DNA from: Cordylochernes scorpioides
Lineage: Eukaryota; Arthropoda; Arachnida; Pseudoscorpiones; Chernetidae
Direction: 5' to 3'
NCBI GenBank assembly: GCA_030710605.1
Contig: CP092875.1
Location: 68,586,754 to 68,650,753, forward strand
DNA length: 64,000 bases
Notes under the pieces: model-generated
Told to the model about the DNA's origin: nothing
Seen by the model: only the letters and a program-made list of their open reading frames with translations
Database searches by the model: none
Program-made: the position numbers and the translations under genes
Part shown: one piece after another, positions 46,077-56,660 of the stretch
How positions within the stretch are numbered: the first letter of the stretch is position 1
Layout of the letters: every line of letters begins with the position of its first letter

Positions 46077-46669
46077 TATAATTTTTATTTTCTTTTAATC
46101 TAATTTCTCTTTCTCTCTTTTTTATTACAATTATATCCATGGCGATGGATTAAGGCGTTAATAACATATTAATTTATTTTATAAATGTAAACACATTAAT
46201 TTTTTTATAATAACAAGTTTAATAAAAAATGTTTTTGCTATTATATTCCATTTGGTGTGTTTGTATTTTTTCGATTCAAACTTTATTTTTTCATATCTTG
46301 TAAAAAAAGTAAAATTGAAATATGTTAAGTCCACGAATTTTACGAATGAAAAATGTCTAATGAATTTAAGAACATACTTTATTTTAATTCCTGATTCCTT
46401 GATTGACTTCATATTTTCTTCTTATTCTAGTAGTTTTAACCAATTTTTGTCATTTCCTTTTTTTAAATGGAAATAATGGATTTGAGGGATTTTTTTAGAA
46501 TTGTGTATGTGCGCTATTATTTTATATATTTGAAAAAAAAAAAAAAAATATTGATTGGATTAAATAAATAAATTTATTTTCCAATATTTCTCTCTCGGTT
46601 GGCTGAACACCAACCTTTGTCAAGACATTACAACATATTTATTTTGTATAAATAATATATCATCTATAT

Positions 46670-46908
46670 CTATCTATCTATCTTATATATATATAAGTCA
46701 ATGTCTGTCTGTCTGTTTCGCGATAAACTCAAAACTACTGAACCAATTGGTACCAAATTTTGCATGTCGCTTTTTATAAACCTGAGGAAAATTTTCGGCT
46801 GCATTTTGATTAATGTTTTTGGCTATTTCTTTTTTTCATTTGAAGAACTTTTTTTACGCGGACTAATCCGGAATGGAATGAATACATAAATATGGCCATT
46901 TTTTTGAA
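46670..46908 (+). mobile_element. Repetitive element fragment upstream of tRNA-Gly
   Basis: Starts with TCTTATATATATATAAGTCA, then GTCTGTCTGTCTG and ACTACTGAACCAATTGGTAC. This follows the same start design as the Helitrons in this window but is a distinct family. No 3' terminus was found before the tRNA gene. Confidence 0.45.
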
Positions 46909-46979
46909 GCATCGGTGGTTCAGTGGTAGAATGCTCGCCTGCCACGCGGGCGGCTCGGGTTCGATTCCCGGCCGATGCA
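46909..46979 (+). tRNA. tRNA-Gly (GCC), intact
   Basis: 71 nt. Acceptor GCATCGG/CCGATGC pairs perfectly; A box TGGTTCAGTGG, anticodon loop CTGCCAC, B box GGTTCGATTCC, followed by T10. Two Helitron-borne copies (50034, 56807) share this gene plus about 30 bp of its 3' flank, so this locus is closest to the captured source. Confidence 0.94.
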
Positions 46980-47010
46980 TTTTTTTTTTACAATTTTTAA
47001 AACTCATTTA

Positions 47011-47421
47011 TCTATATTAATAAAATGCAAATTTCATAAGTGGTGTTCGCTAAAAACTTTCGTTACAATGCATCAATTTCGACCAAATTTTCAACATTTA
47101 TGTAAAACGAGATGGAGCAGGTTTTTCTTAACATCAAAATATTTTTCCTAACTTTAACATGCGTAACTTCGCTGTTATCGATTATATACAAAAAAAATCA
47201 ACAGAGTTAACTTTATTTATATATAAATACAAAAAAAAAATTCAGCAAATTATTCAACTCAATCTAAAAAAATATTCAAAACAAGCAATTTTTAGATAAC
47301 ACCATATGTAAAACAGTCGGCCAAGAAAACAACAACGATATTACATCTTTCTCACATATTCACACACAATCTTGATTAATAATTAAAACTAATCTTTAAC
47401 ATTGTTTATTATACTTCATAA
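47011..47421 (+). mobile_element. Helitron-like element (family 4)
   Basis: Plus-strand copy of 43850-44292, starting TCTATATTAATAAAATGCAA. It stops at ATTATACTTCATAA, where the next Helitron begins with TC; no CTAG terminus is present. Confidence 0.7.
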
Positions 47422-48318
47422 TCTATATATATAAAAATGAATGTATGTGTTTGTGTCTGTTTGTTTGTTTGTCCTTTATGCCTGACCAAACCACTCATTG
47501 GATCGCCATGAAACTTTGGGAAGTTATTTAGTATAGTACTGGGAAGGTTTCTAGCAAATAAAATTTTTGAAATAACTTTTCGCCTAGAAATAATCAAGAT
47601 AAATATTCTAATTTATCTGTTATAATTCAACAATCTGCTCTAAATATTATCATAATGATACGATGATTTTGTAATGTAGAAAATTAGGAAAGACAAAATT
47701 CAGGATGACACGGCAATTTATTTGAGACAAGAATAATGATACAATTCAAAGGCAAGATACTATTCCTTTAACTTCCAATTACCGAGGGAACCAATTAATA
47801 TTGATTTTATTCAACTTATCGAGTATTTTTCAAGGGACCGGGAAAAAATGTTCACTTTATCGAGAGATTCGTTAAACAAACCTTTACTCGGGTAAAACCC
47901 GGGCGAAGCCGGGTACATCCATACAAGAATAATGATACAATTCCAAGGCAAGATACTACTCCTTTAACTTCCAATTACCGAGGGAACCAATTAATATTGA
48001 TTTTATTCAACTTATCGAGTATTTTTCAAGGGACCGGGAAAAAATGTTCACTTTATCGAGATATTCGTTAAACAAACCTTTACTCGGGTAAAACCCGGGC
48101 GAAGCTGGGTACATCCATACAAGAATAATGATACAATTCCAAGGCAAGATACTATTCCTTTAACTTCCAATTACCGAGGGAACCAATTAATATTGATTTT
48201 ATTCAACTTATCGAGTATTTTTCAAGGGACCGGGAAAAAAATGTTCACTTTATCGAGAGATTCGTTAGACAAACTTTTACTCGGGTAAAACCCGGGCGAA
48301 GCCGGGTACGTCCGCTAG
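47422..48318 (+). mobile_element. Helitron, family 1, with triplicated 3' end
   Basis: Starts TCTATATATATAAAAATGAA and ends CGTCCGCTAG (48318). The last 184 bp, including the CGGGCGAAGC hairpin, are tandemly repeated three times (hairpins near 47903, 48087 and 48292). Only the last copy ends in CTAG; the first two end CATCCATAC. Confidence 0.88.
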
Positions 48319-48802
48319 TATATAATATTCGTTAGGCAAACTTTCACTCGGATAATATGATATAAAAAGCCAACAATGAAGAATGAATGTAAGATAAAAA
48401 GCCAACAATAAAGAGTAAATGTAATATAAAAAGCCAACAATGAAGAATAAATGTAAGATAAAAAGCCAACAATGAAGAGTAAATATAATATAAAAAGCCA
48501 ACAATGAAGAATAAATGTAAGATAAAAGCCAACAATGAAGAGTAAATATAATATAAAAAGCCAACAATGAAGAATGAATGTAAGATAAAAATCCAACAAT
48601 GAAGAATGAATGTAAGATAAAATTCCAACAATGAAGAGTGAATGTAAGATAAAAAGCCAACAATGAAGAGTGAATGTAAGATAAAAAGCCAACAATGAAT
48701 AGTAAATGTAATATAAAAAGCCAACAATGAAGAATGAATGTAAGATAAAAAGCCAACAATGAATAATGAATGTAAGATAAAAAGCCAACAATGAAGAGTA
48801 AA
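48319..48802. repeat. 32-bp minisatellite array 2 (about 14 units)
   Basis: Same unit as array 1, inverted. It lies exactly between the CTAG of one Helitron and the TC of the next, with a short bridge TTCGTTAGGCAAACTTTCAC, TCGGATAA (48328-48355) at the left. Confidence 0.95.
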
Positions 48803-49335
48803 TCTATATATATAAAATTGAATGTCTGTCTGTCTGTACTCTATAGATTCAAAAACCATACATCCAATCGCCGTGAAATTTTGGGATATTATTAGGTATA
48901 TCACCGGGAAGGTTTTTGAAAAATAATTTCATGAATATCTTGAATATCCTTAGAGTTATTTGCAGATTTGTAGATTTAACTCGCAAGCAGCGCCCCCATT
49001 TTGACGATGATAACAAGTTTTCTTATCACTAAGTTTGTTATATTAAATATTATTTATCAAAAGTAAGATTATCTCAGGATGACACGGCAATTTATTTGAG
49101 ACAAGAATAATGATACAATTCCAAGGCGAAGATACTATTCCTTTAACTTCCAATTACCGAGGGAACCAATTAATATTGATTTTATTCAACTTATCGAGTA
49201 TTTTTCAAGCGACCAGGAAAAAATGTTCACTAGATAAAACTATGATTTTCTAATGTAGAGAATTAGGAAAGACAAAATTCAGGATGACACGGCACACAGG
49301 GACCGGGAAATATTATATATAATATAAATATATAT
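48803..49335 (+). mobile_element. Helitron, family 1, partial
   Basis: TCTATATATATAAAATTGAA start and body with AAGCAGCGCCCCCATTTTGA. Internally rearranged, and the 3' hairpin is not found. Confidence 0.7.
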
Positions 49336-49337
49336 TA

Positions 49338-49630
49338 CTAGACGAATGGCCCGGGCAACGCCCGGGTTTTACCCGAGTGCGTATATATTTTAAAAACGTT
49401 TTAATTCAAATACTATTCGTTACAATTATAAATTGGCGCCATGGATGTCACTCTTGTGAAACGTCCCGTTCCAAACTGTGTGTTTTTAAAATGTTTTAAT
49501 TAAAATACTATTCGTTACAATTATAAATTGGCGCCGTGGATGTCTCTCTTGTGAAACGTCCCGCCCCAAACTGTGTGTGTCTTGAAAATATAAAAATAAA
49601 AATGTGAATTTTCATAAAGATTCCATCATG
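49338..49630 (-). mobile_element. Helitron, family 2, partial
   Basis: The minus-strand terminus is GGGTAAAACCCGGGCGTTGC, CCGGGCCATTCGTCTAG (CTAG at 49338-49341). The adjacent block with ATAAATTGGCGCC is tandemly duplicated (about 118 bp). The 5' end is missing. Confidence 0.8.
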
Positions 49631-49886
49631 TCGATTTTTTTTTTTTGCATTTCACCTACTAAATCGATAGAGATAATTACATTTGCAACATGAACTTAGG
49701 TATATTGACTAAATAGAAAACTGCATAGTAATAAAGATCATTTTTTAAAGGCACCATATCGTTTTTTTTTCAATAAAATAGAAACAAAAATTAACGATAA
49801 ATAACTATAATTGCCTTAAAAAGAAATTGCCTTAAAAAAAGAAACATTCGCGGTGATTTTGTCTTGCATTCGTTTATACAATTATT

Positions 49887-50171
49887 ATATACGAATGACC
49901 CGGCCAACGCCCGGGTTTTACCCGATTAAATGCTTTTATTCAAATACTATTCGTTACAATTATAAATTGGCGCCGTGGATGTCATTCTTGTATAATATAT
50001 AAATGAGTTTTAAAAATTGTAAAAAAAAAAAAATGCATCGGCCGGGAATCGAACCCAGGCCGCCCGCGTGGCAGGCGAGCATTCTACCACTGAACCACCG
50101 ATGGTTATGAATCCATCCCCCATCGGTGAGCTTCAGACAAACAGACAGAATAAGGCAAATATATAAGTAGA
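49887..50171 (-). mobile_element. Helitron, family 2, carrying tRNA-Gly
   Basis: The minus strand starts TCTACTTATATATTTGCCTT at 50171, directly after the CTAG of the neighbour. It contains tRNA-Gly and ends with the family 2 hairpin, with the terminus changed to CATTCGTATA. A near-identical copy is at 56661-56949. Confidence 0.85.
50034..50104 (-). tRNA. tRNA-Gly (GCC), Helitron-borne, mutated
   Basis: Differs from the 46909 gene at base 1 (C for G, breaking pair 1-72) and in the D/T region (GGCCTGGGTTCGATTCC). Anticodon GCC is intact and a T12 terminator follows. Probably poorly processed. Confidence 0.85.
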
Positions 50172-50526
50172 CTAGACGAATGGCCCGGGCAACGCCCGGG
50201 TTTTACCCGAGTGCGTATATATTTTAAAAATGTTTTAATTAAAATACTATTCGTTACAATTATAAATTGGCGCCGTGGATGTCTCTCTTGTGAAACGTCC
50301 CGCCCCAAACTGTGTGTGTCTTGAAAATATAAAAATAAAAATGTGAACGGAAAAATATGTCCAGGGTAGCCTAGTGGTCATGGCATCTGCCCGGTAAGCG
50401 GAAGGTCGTGGGTTCGATTCCCATCCCTTGACACTTTTTTTATTTTATCCATTCTGACCAAAATCTATCCGTGAACTTCGCACAGTGAACTTCACACAGA
50501 GAGAATAAGGCAATTATATAAGTAGA
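50172..50526 (-). mobile_element. Helitron, family 2, carrying a tRNA-Thr-like gene
   Basis: Both termini are present: TCTACTTATATAATTGCCTT (50526) and CATTCGTCTAG (50172). 355 bp, with an inward tRNA-like gene on the opposite strand. It is directly abutted head to tail with the tRNA-Gly-carrying element. Confidence 0.88.
50359..50433 (+). tRNA. tRNA-Thr-like (GGT), unusual C33
   Basis: 75 nt, acceptor GTCCAGG/CCTTGAC with one mismatch, A box TAGCCTAGTGG, anticodon arm TCTGC-CCGGTAA-GCGGA, B box GGTTCGATTCC, discriminator A, T7 terminator. The loop gives anticodon GGT, but base 33 is C rather than T. It may be a pseudogene or a SINE-like derivative. Confidence 0.6.
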
Positions 50527-50595
50527 TAATCCAAATTGTGCCTTATCACACACTATTTTTTTATTTGGCCTTATTACCTTGTGTTTATAATCTAC

Positions 50596-51215
50596 TAGGC
50601 GAATGACCCGGGCAACGCCCGTGTTTTACTCGATTGAATGTTTTTATTCAAATACTATTTGTTACAATTATAAATTGGAACCGTGGATGTCACTCTTGTG
50701 AAACGTCCCGCTCCAAACTTTACATGTACATTAGGTCAGCTGGTATTACCCCTCATTTTCACCGCTAGAGGCGCGAGCGAATTGACTTTTTGTAAATATA
50801 CATAATTTAAAGATAGAAGCTTCTATAGAAGATAATGATCATAATGATGATGCGCGCGCATCCGTGACAGCGATGAGGAATTGAGGAAAGACGGTCGTGA
50901 CTATATATTAATGACGAATGACCCGGGCAACGCCCGGGTTTTACCCGATTAAATGTTTTTATTCAAATACTATTCGTTACAATTATAAATTGGCGCCGTG
51001 GATGTCACACTTGTGAAACGTCCCGCTGCAAACTTTGTGTCTGAGAAGCGATATTTTTATAGAAAGATGATCTGGCTTTTGTTTTCTGCTCGAATGAATG
51101 TTTTCTGTTAGAATTTTGTTCCTGCGTACAAAATAATGAACTGGTTTCACCCGTGGTCTCTGCTTTTTGGAATTTTTCCCGATATAATTTCGTATCTGAT
51201 AATCAAACATGATAC
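50596..51215 (-). mobile_element. Two Helitron family 2 3' fragments
   Basis: Termini of the family (GGGCAACGCCC hairpin and ATTATAAATTGGCGCC or a variant) appear at 50596-50720 and 50913-51040. The sequence between and after them (GC-richer near 50760-50890) is unidentified. Confidence 0.65.
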
Positions 51216-51264
51216 AGCAATATCGTCATCATCATTTTCTGACTAAAAATATATAGTTTTAATA

Positions 51265-51423
51265 ATTGATTTATATATTTTTTAAAATAGCCTATCGTCT
51301 TCCCCGTATTTATTTACCTATGTATGGACATTTTGGTTTGAATTAGTGAACTACTGCGAATTTGTATACCGGACATACAAACAAACAGACAAACATACAA
51401 ACATTCATTTTTATATATATAGA
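51265..51423 (-). mobile_element. Helitron, family 3, 5' part
   Basis: Minus-strand start TCTCTATATATATAAAAATG, then the block with TAGTTCACTAATTCAAACCA as in 40337-40667. The 3' end is missing. Confidence 0.7.
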
Positions 51424-51457
51424 GATTTACTCTTCATTGTTGGCTTTTTATATTATA
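51424..51457. repeat. Single unit of the 32-bp minisatellite
   Basis: TTTACTCTTCATTGTTGGC plus TTTTTATATTATA, exactly one unit. It fills the space between the CTAG terminus of the Rep/helicase Helitron and the start of the family 3 element. Confidence 0.9.
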
Positions 51458-52549
51458 CTAGTAGAAAAGCCCGTCCAAGGACGGAATCGGCTAGAGCAGG
51501 TGGATTTCTAATTCTATTTCTCACATTCCTTTTTGATACTTAATAATATGTAATCGGAAGCGTTCGAGGTAAAATAACGTTCATGGTCCGTCAGGGATCG
51601 ATCCCCTTCCGAGCGTTGCAACATTTTACCTTTCGGGTCATTTTATTGATATTTTTTTAATTAACATTTTTACTTTAAAAGAGGTGAACTTACAATGAAT
51701 AAATTTCTTTGTAAACAACATTTTTGGTGAAGCAAGCTGAACTATTTTCAAGAAGCCTTCCTTGCTTGCTTCCGTGGATTATTTTTATTTTAACACACTT
51801 AGAGCTTTTCACCCTAGAAAAAGCAACATATAACTGACCATGGCTAAAAACTGGTTCAGGTAAATAGATGATCATCATTTTCAGGATGCAAGGCACCTGA
51901 GCGGTGATAAATCTGTCCGTTGACTCGGAAACAATAGGGCCCATATCCAGGAGGAGGTCCAAGGTTTGCTCCCATTGAAGCGAATGCTAGGGCACTGTTG
52001 ACGGAACGGATGTTTCCATGAAGTTCTTTGAAAGTTGATGCTTTCCAGTCATTAAACTTTCAAGTAGTTCAGAGGTTTGAATCGGTTCAAGTTCGACTTT
52101 TCCTTTGGAACAGCATTTATGAAAAGTTTTACTGTATGTCGTTTGTTCCAATTCGAAATACTTTGCTCTACATTTTGGGCAAACTTGATCAAGTTGGCCA
52201 CAAAAGTGCAGGGGAATTTGATCTTCCTCGAAACATGTCCCTGTTGGCAAAGGTAGATTATCTCCCTGTCGAATTCTTTGCATCCTCAGCCTACTGTTTT
52301 CCCTTTGAAGGGCTCTTTGATTTTCGCTCATATTCATTCGGTATTGCCGTTGTTGTTCATTATGCCGTTCTCTTACGGGTGAATTTAAACGTCTTTGTCG
52401 CTGCTGTTCAATACGACGTTGCTTTGCTTCGATGGCCTCAACAATAGAAAGGGCTCTTTAGAAGACATTGTTTATAAAAATAAAATAATCAAGCTAAATT
52501 AAAAAAATAAAATTATTTAAATTATTTTATTTATATATATATATATATA
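51458..52549 (-). mobile_element. Internally deleted autonomous-type Helitron
   Basis: The minus-strand 3' end has hairpin CCGTCCTTGGACGG followed by GCTTTTCTACTAG (CTAG at 51458-51461). It encodes the start of the Rep/helicase protein fused to its very end. The 5' terminus is not certain, but the TATATA tract near 52530-52549 is the likely boundary. Confidence 0.82.
51690..52475 (-). pseudogene. Helitron Rep-helicase protein, most of the middle deleted
   Basis: From about 52475 the minus strand encodes a basic N-terminus (KQRRIEQQRQRRL), a zinc-finger part (VCPKCRAKYF...HKCC), then, in another frame, NIRSVNSALAFASMGANLG and GYGPYCFRVNGQIYHRSGAL of the Helitron-like N domain. The frame jumps straight to PEPVFSHGQLYVAFSRVKS, the last motif of Pif1-type helicases. 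The HUH nuclease motif and helicase motifs Ia-V are gone. Intact proteins exceed 1300 residues; about 250 remain. Confidence 0.88.
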
Positions 52550-53045
52550 TCTATATATATAAAAATGGATGTTTGTTGGTCCGTCCGTCCGTCCGTCCGT
52601 TTGTCAGTGATAATCTTCTACATCGCTCAACCAATCGTGATGAAACTTTGGGAAGATGTTTAGTATACTACCGGGATGGTTTATGGCTAATTACTCTTTA
52701 GAAATAACCTTTCGTTGCATTTTTATTTACAATAAAACGTAAATTCACTCGCAATCTGCGCCCCTCTCGCGGCAGACGGGGGATGGCGGCGCGCGACGAT
52801 TGGCTGCCGGCGCAGCACGTGACCTCCCTGCCTCCCCCCGCCGAGTAAATGAGATCTCCCGGCTGACGGCCGAGCAGCGCCCTCTAGAACGCGTTACGAT
52901 TTTGACGGCGCGGGGCGCTCCCGGTTGGACAGTTGCGCGGGGGCAGAGTGACCTCGCGGGTGCCCTCCGGGAACTACGTCCATCTTCCATATGTAATATA
53001 CATTTAATCGTGTAAACCCGGGCGTTGCCCGGGTCATTCGTCTAC
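52550..53045 (+). mobile_element. Helitron with a GC-rich captured segment
   Basis: Starts TCTATATATATAAAAATGGA and ends with the family 2 hairpin, GGGCGTTGCCCGGGTCATTC, GTCTAC (last base changed from G). Between them, 52755-52985 is strongly GC- and CpG-rich (GGCGGCGCGCGACGATTGGC, CAGCACGTGACC, GCAGCGCCCTCTAG), unlike anything else in the window. Both strands are open there for 70-80 codons without recognisable protein. It may be captured promoter or CpG-island sequence. Confidence 0.75.
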
Positions 53046-53167
53046 AAATTCGCAGTAGTTCACTAATTCAAACCAAAATATCCATACATAGGTAAAAGAA
53101 TACTGGGAAGACTGACATTTATTAATGCAGTGATTATAATCAATGATTACAATGAAGGGCTATATTG

Positions 53168-53672
53168 TCTATATATATAAAAATCACTTTCAAATATTAA
53201 CGTAACGTTCCATTCTCAATCCCGTTGGGCTTTAGATCGGCTAAAACATTTTTATCTTTATTAGTGAATATTAACTTTACTGTACTGAATAGTTTAGTAT
53301 AATGTTAATTCAACATATTACAATTTAGCCACTGCAACGCGTGGCCGGGTTCGCTGTGTAGTATACTATCAGGACGATTTCTGGCGAATTATTTTAGAAT
53401 AATATTTATAGCAATAAATATAGCGAAATTAAGACGTAGTGATAATATTCTGTGTTTGTGCATATATAAATATTTTACAGAAAATGTGAGAACGTTCTAT
53501 TAGAATATCTCGAAAACAAAAAACAATACATATAATGACATATACAATATACAATACATATACATTTTATCTTTATAAGTGAATATTGACTTTACTGTAC
53601 TGAATAGTTTAGTATAATGTTAATTTAACATATTACAATTTAGCCACAGCAAGGCGTGGCCGGGTCCACTAG
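53168..53672 (+). mobile_element. Non-autonomous Helitron (family 5)
   Basis: Starts TCTATATATATAAAAATCAC and ends GCCACAGCAAGGCGTGGC, CGGGTCCACTAG (CTAG 53669-53672). An internal copy of the end (53271-53350) ends GGTTCGCTGTGTAG, so this element too has a duplicated 3' region. Confidence 0.8.
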
Positions 53673-54551
53673 TATATATATATATATATATATATATAAA
53701 TTATTCACCGAATAAATTGCGAAAGCAAAAAATGACTAATAAGGTCAGAATAGAATAAAATAAAGGATGAAAACAAAAACCAAACAGACCTACAGCCGGC
53801 CACGTCACTTAACTACGTAACTTGAACACGTGACACAGAATGGACCAATCCTATTCGGCTTCAACGAACAAACGCTTTATTATATGTGATTTATTATATG
53901 TGATATAAATATTAGTTAAAATGATATTTTATAATTTTTCAAATCGACATCAAAATTGTTATTATAATTTAAAAAGAACAGTGAGCCAGAGATAAAAAAA
54001 TATATTCGCAGATTTTTTGTTACCAAACAAACCAAATATGATGATAAATATCGAATATAAAGTTATAAGTCAAAAACAATTGAGCTATATTAATTAATAT
54101 AATAAAGAGAAACGGTCATTCTTTTTTCTTTATATATAGGTTTTGCAACTTTAAGACATTTATAAGAGACAACAATAAAAAACAAAAATAAAGACAGCAC
54201 AATTTAATTTTTTACTTTAACAACATTTTCATTTTTAGATTTTCTTTGAAACTCTAACATCAATATGTTTTCGTTATTGAAAAACTTTAATTGGAAATAA
54301 CATTATTCTTACTATTTTATTTAGTGTGTACTCTCAGTTGTACTCTCACGGCATAATATCAACATTTTATAGTATAGTGTAAAAATGTATAGTGTAAAAA
54401 TGCAAAAAAAAAAAACGTTACACTATAATATAACACTATATAATATAACAATGTGACATAGATCAATTTTCGATATATATTGAAATTTTATTCTATTTTA
54501 TTTTGAGCGTCTATTTTGAATATTCACTAAATATCGAAATGAATATTAACT
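53673..54551. other. AT-rich, no gene seen
   Basis: 53813-53900 (ACTTGAACACGTGACACAGA and following) recurs at 55704-55780, where the minisatellite interrupts it. The rest is AT-rich and non-coding. Confidence 0.6.
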
Positions 54552-55515
54552 AAATATCGAATAAATAATATAAATATTTAATAAAATAAAAAATACGCAT
54601 TGGCATATTTAATATAAGCAATATTAAAATAGCCAATTTCTGGCGTAAATAAATATTGGCGTATAAAATAGAATATTAAGAGAGTAGTTAGGGAACAAAC
54701 ATACATACAGACAAACAGACATTTTATGAAAAATGACCTTAACAAAATAAAAACGGTGCTAAAATGAAAAATGAAAAATTAAAAATGAAAAATATTATTA
54801 AAGTGTAAAATTTACTAAAGATTACTAAGATTTACTAAAATGAAAAATGTCGTCGTTAAAAGTACGCATTTAAATATTTAGACTATAAAAATTAGAAAAG
54901 AGAAGGCAAGTATGAAAAGTATTTAAAGTGTAAATTATGAATATTATCAAATATGTGGCTGATGTGGCTAGTGTAAATTACGAATATTTATATATCAAAT
55001 TATTTCGTTTTATTTCAATCAATGGCCGAGCGAATCGAATAAAGAATATAAATATTTAATAAAATAAAAAATACGCATAGGCATATTTAATATAAGCAAT
55101 ATCAAAATAGCCAATTTCTGGCGTAATTAAATATTGGCGTATAAAATAGAATATTAAAAGAGTAGTTAGGGAACAAACATACATACAGACAAACAGACAT
55201 TTTATGAAAAATGACCTTAACAAAATAAAAACGGTGCTAAAATGAAAAATGAAAAATTAAAAATGAAAAATGTTATTAAAGTGTAAAATTTACTAAAGAT
55301 TACTAAGATTTACTAAAATGAAAAATGTCGTCGTTAAAAGTACGCATTTAAATATTCAGACTATAAAAATTAGAAAAGAGAAGGCAAGTATGAAAAGTAT
55401 TTAAAGTGTAAATTATGAATATTATCAAATATGTGGCTGATGTGGCTAGTGTAAATTACGAATATTTATATATCAAATTATTTCGTTTTATTTCAATCAA
55501 TGGCCGAGCGTGTCG
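54552..55515. repeat. Direct tandem duplication, unit about 477 bp
   Basis: Two copies, about 54555-55030 and 55031-55515, differ at only about ten positions. Both contain AGTTAGGGAACAAACATACA, GTCGTCGTTAAAAGTACGCA and AATCAATGGCCGAGCG. No coding content. Confidence 0.93.
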
Positions 55516-55777
55516 CTAACGTCGAGCTTAACGTCGAGCTAAATGCGTATTTTTGCTAACTGCGTTATTTTTAAAAGTTTAAATATAATTTTGAAGTTAC
55601 CTGAATAATTCCGGGACTAAATGTAATATGTATACGAAATATTGTCGTATAAAATAAAAATATTAAGAGAGGAGTTAGGGAACAAACAAACATCCATAAC
55701 ATCCATAACTTGAACACGTGACACAGAATGGACCAATCCTTTTCGGCTTCCACGAACAAACGCTTTATTATATGTGA

Positions 55778-56660
55778 TTTACTCTTCATTGTTGGCTTTT
55801 TATCTTACATTCACTCTTCATTGTTGGCTTTTTATATTATATTTACTCTTCATTGTTGGCTTTTTATCTTACATTCATTCTTCATTGTTGGCTTTTTATA
55901 TTACATTTACTATTCATTGTTGGCTTTTTATCTTACATTCACTCTGTTGGCTTTTTATATTACATTTACTCTTCATTGTTGGCTTTTTATCTTACATTCA
56001 CTCTTCATTGTTGGCTTTTTATATTATATTTACTCTTCATTGTTGGCTTTTTATCTTACATTTATTCTTCATTGTTGGCTTTTTATATTACATTTACTCT
56101 TCATTGTTGGCTTTTTATCTTACATTCATTCTTCATTGTTGGCTTTTTATATTACATTCACCCTTCATTGTTGGCTTTTTATTTTACATTCATTCTTCAT
56201 TGTTGGCTTTTTATATTACATTCACTCTTCATTGTTGGCTTTTTATCTTACATTCACTCTGTTGGCTTTTTATATTACATTTACTCTTCATTGTTGGCTT
56301 TTTATCTTACATTCACTCTTCATTGTTGGCTTTTTATATTATATTTACTCTTCATTGTTGGATTTTTATCTTACATTCATTCTTCATTGTTGGCTTTTTA
56401 TATTATATTTACTCTTCATTGTTGGCTTTTTATCTTACATTCATTCTTCATTGTTGGCTTTTTATATTACATTTACTATTCATTGTTGGCTTTTTATCTT
56501 ACATTCACTCTTTATTGTTGGCTTTTTATCTTACATTCATTCTTCATTGTTGGCTTTTTATATTACATTCACTCTTCATTGTTGGCTTTTTTTCTTACAT
56601 TCATTCTTCATTGTTGGCTTTTTATATTACATTCACTCTTCATTGTTGGCTTTTTATATC
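55778..56660. repeat. 32-bp minisatellite array 3 (about 27 units)
   Basis: The largest array, same orientation as array 1. The left end splits sequence otherwise continuous at 53880-53900 (TTATATGTGATTTATTATATG). The right end runs into the 3' terminus of a tRNA-Gly-bearing Helitron. ORFs of more than 300 codons in three frames are artefacts. Confidence 0.95.

Larger units (their letters stand above)
45385..46640. repeat. tRNA-Met repeat unit, copy D
   Basis: The part up to the tRNA matches the other units. After the tRNA the unit is more diverged. The 46080-46640 stretch matches the inverted 60430-61150 closely. Confidence 0.8.
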
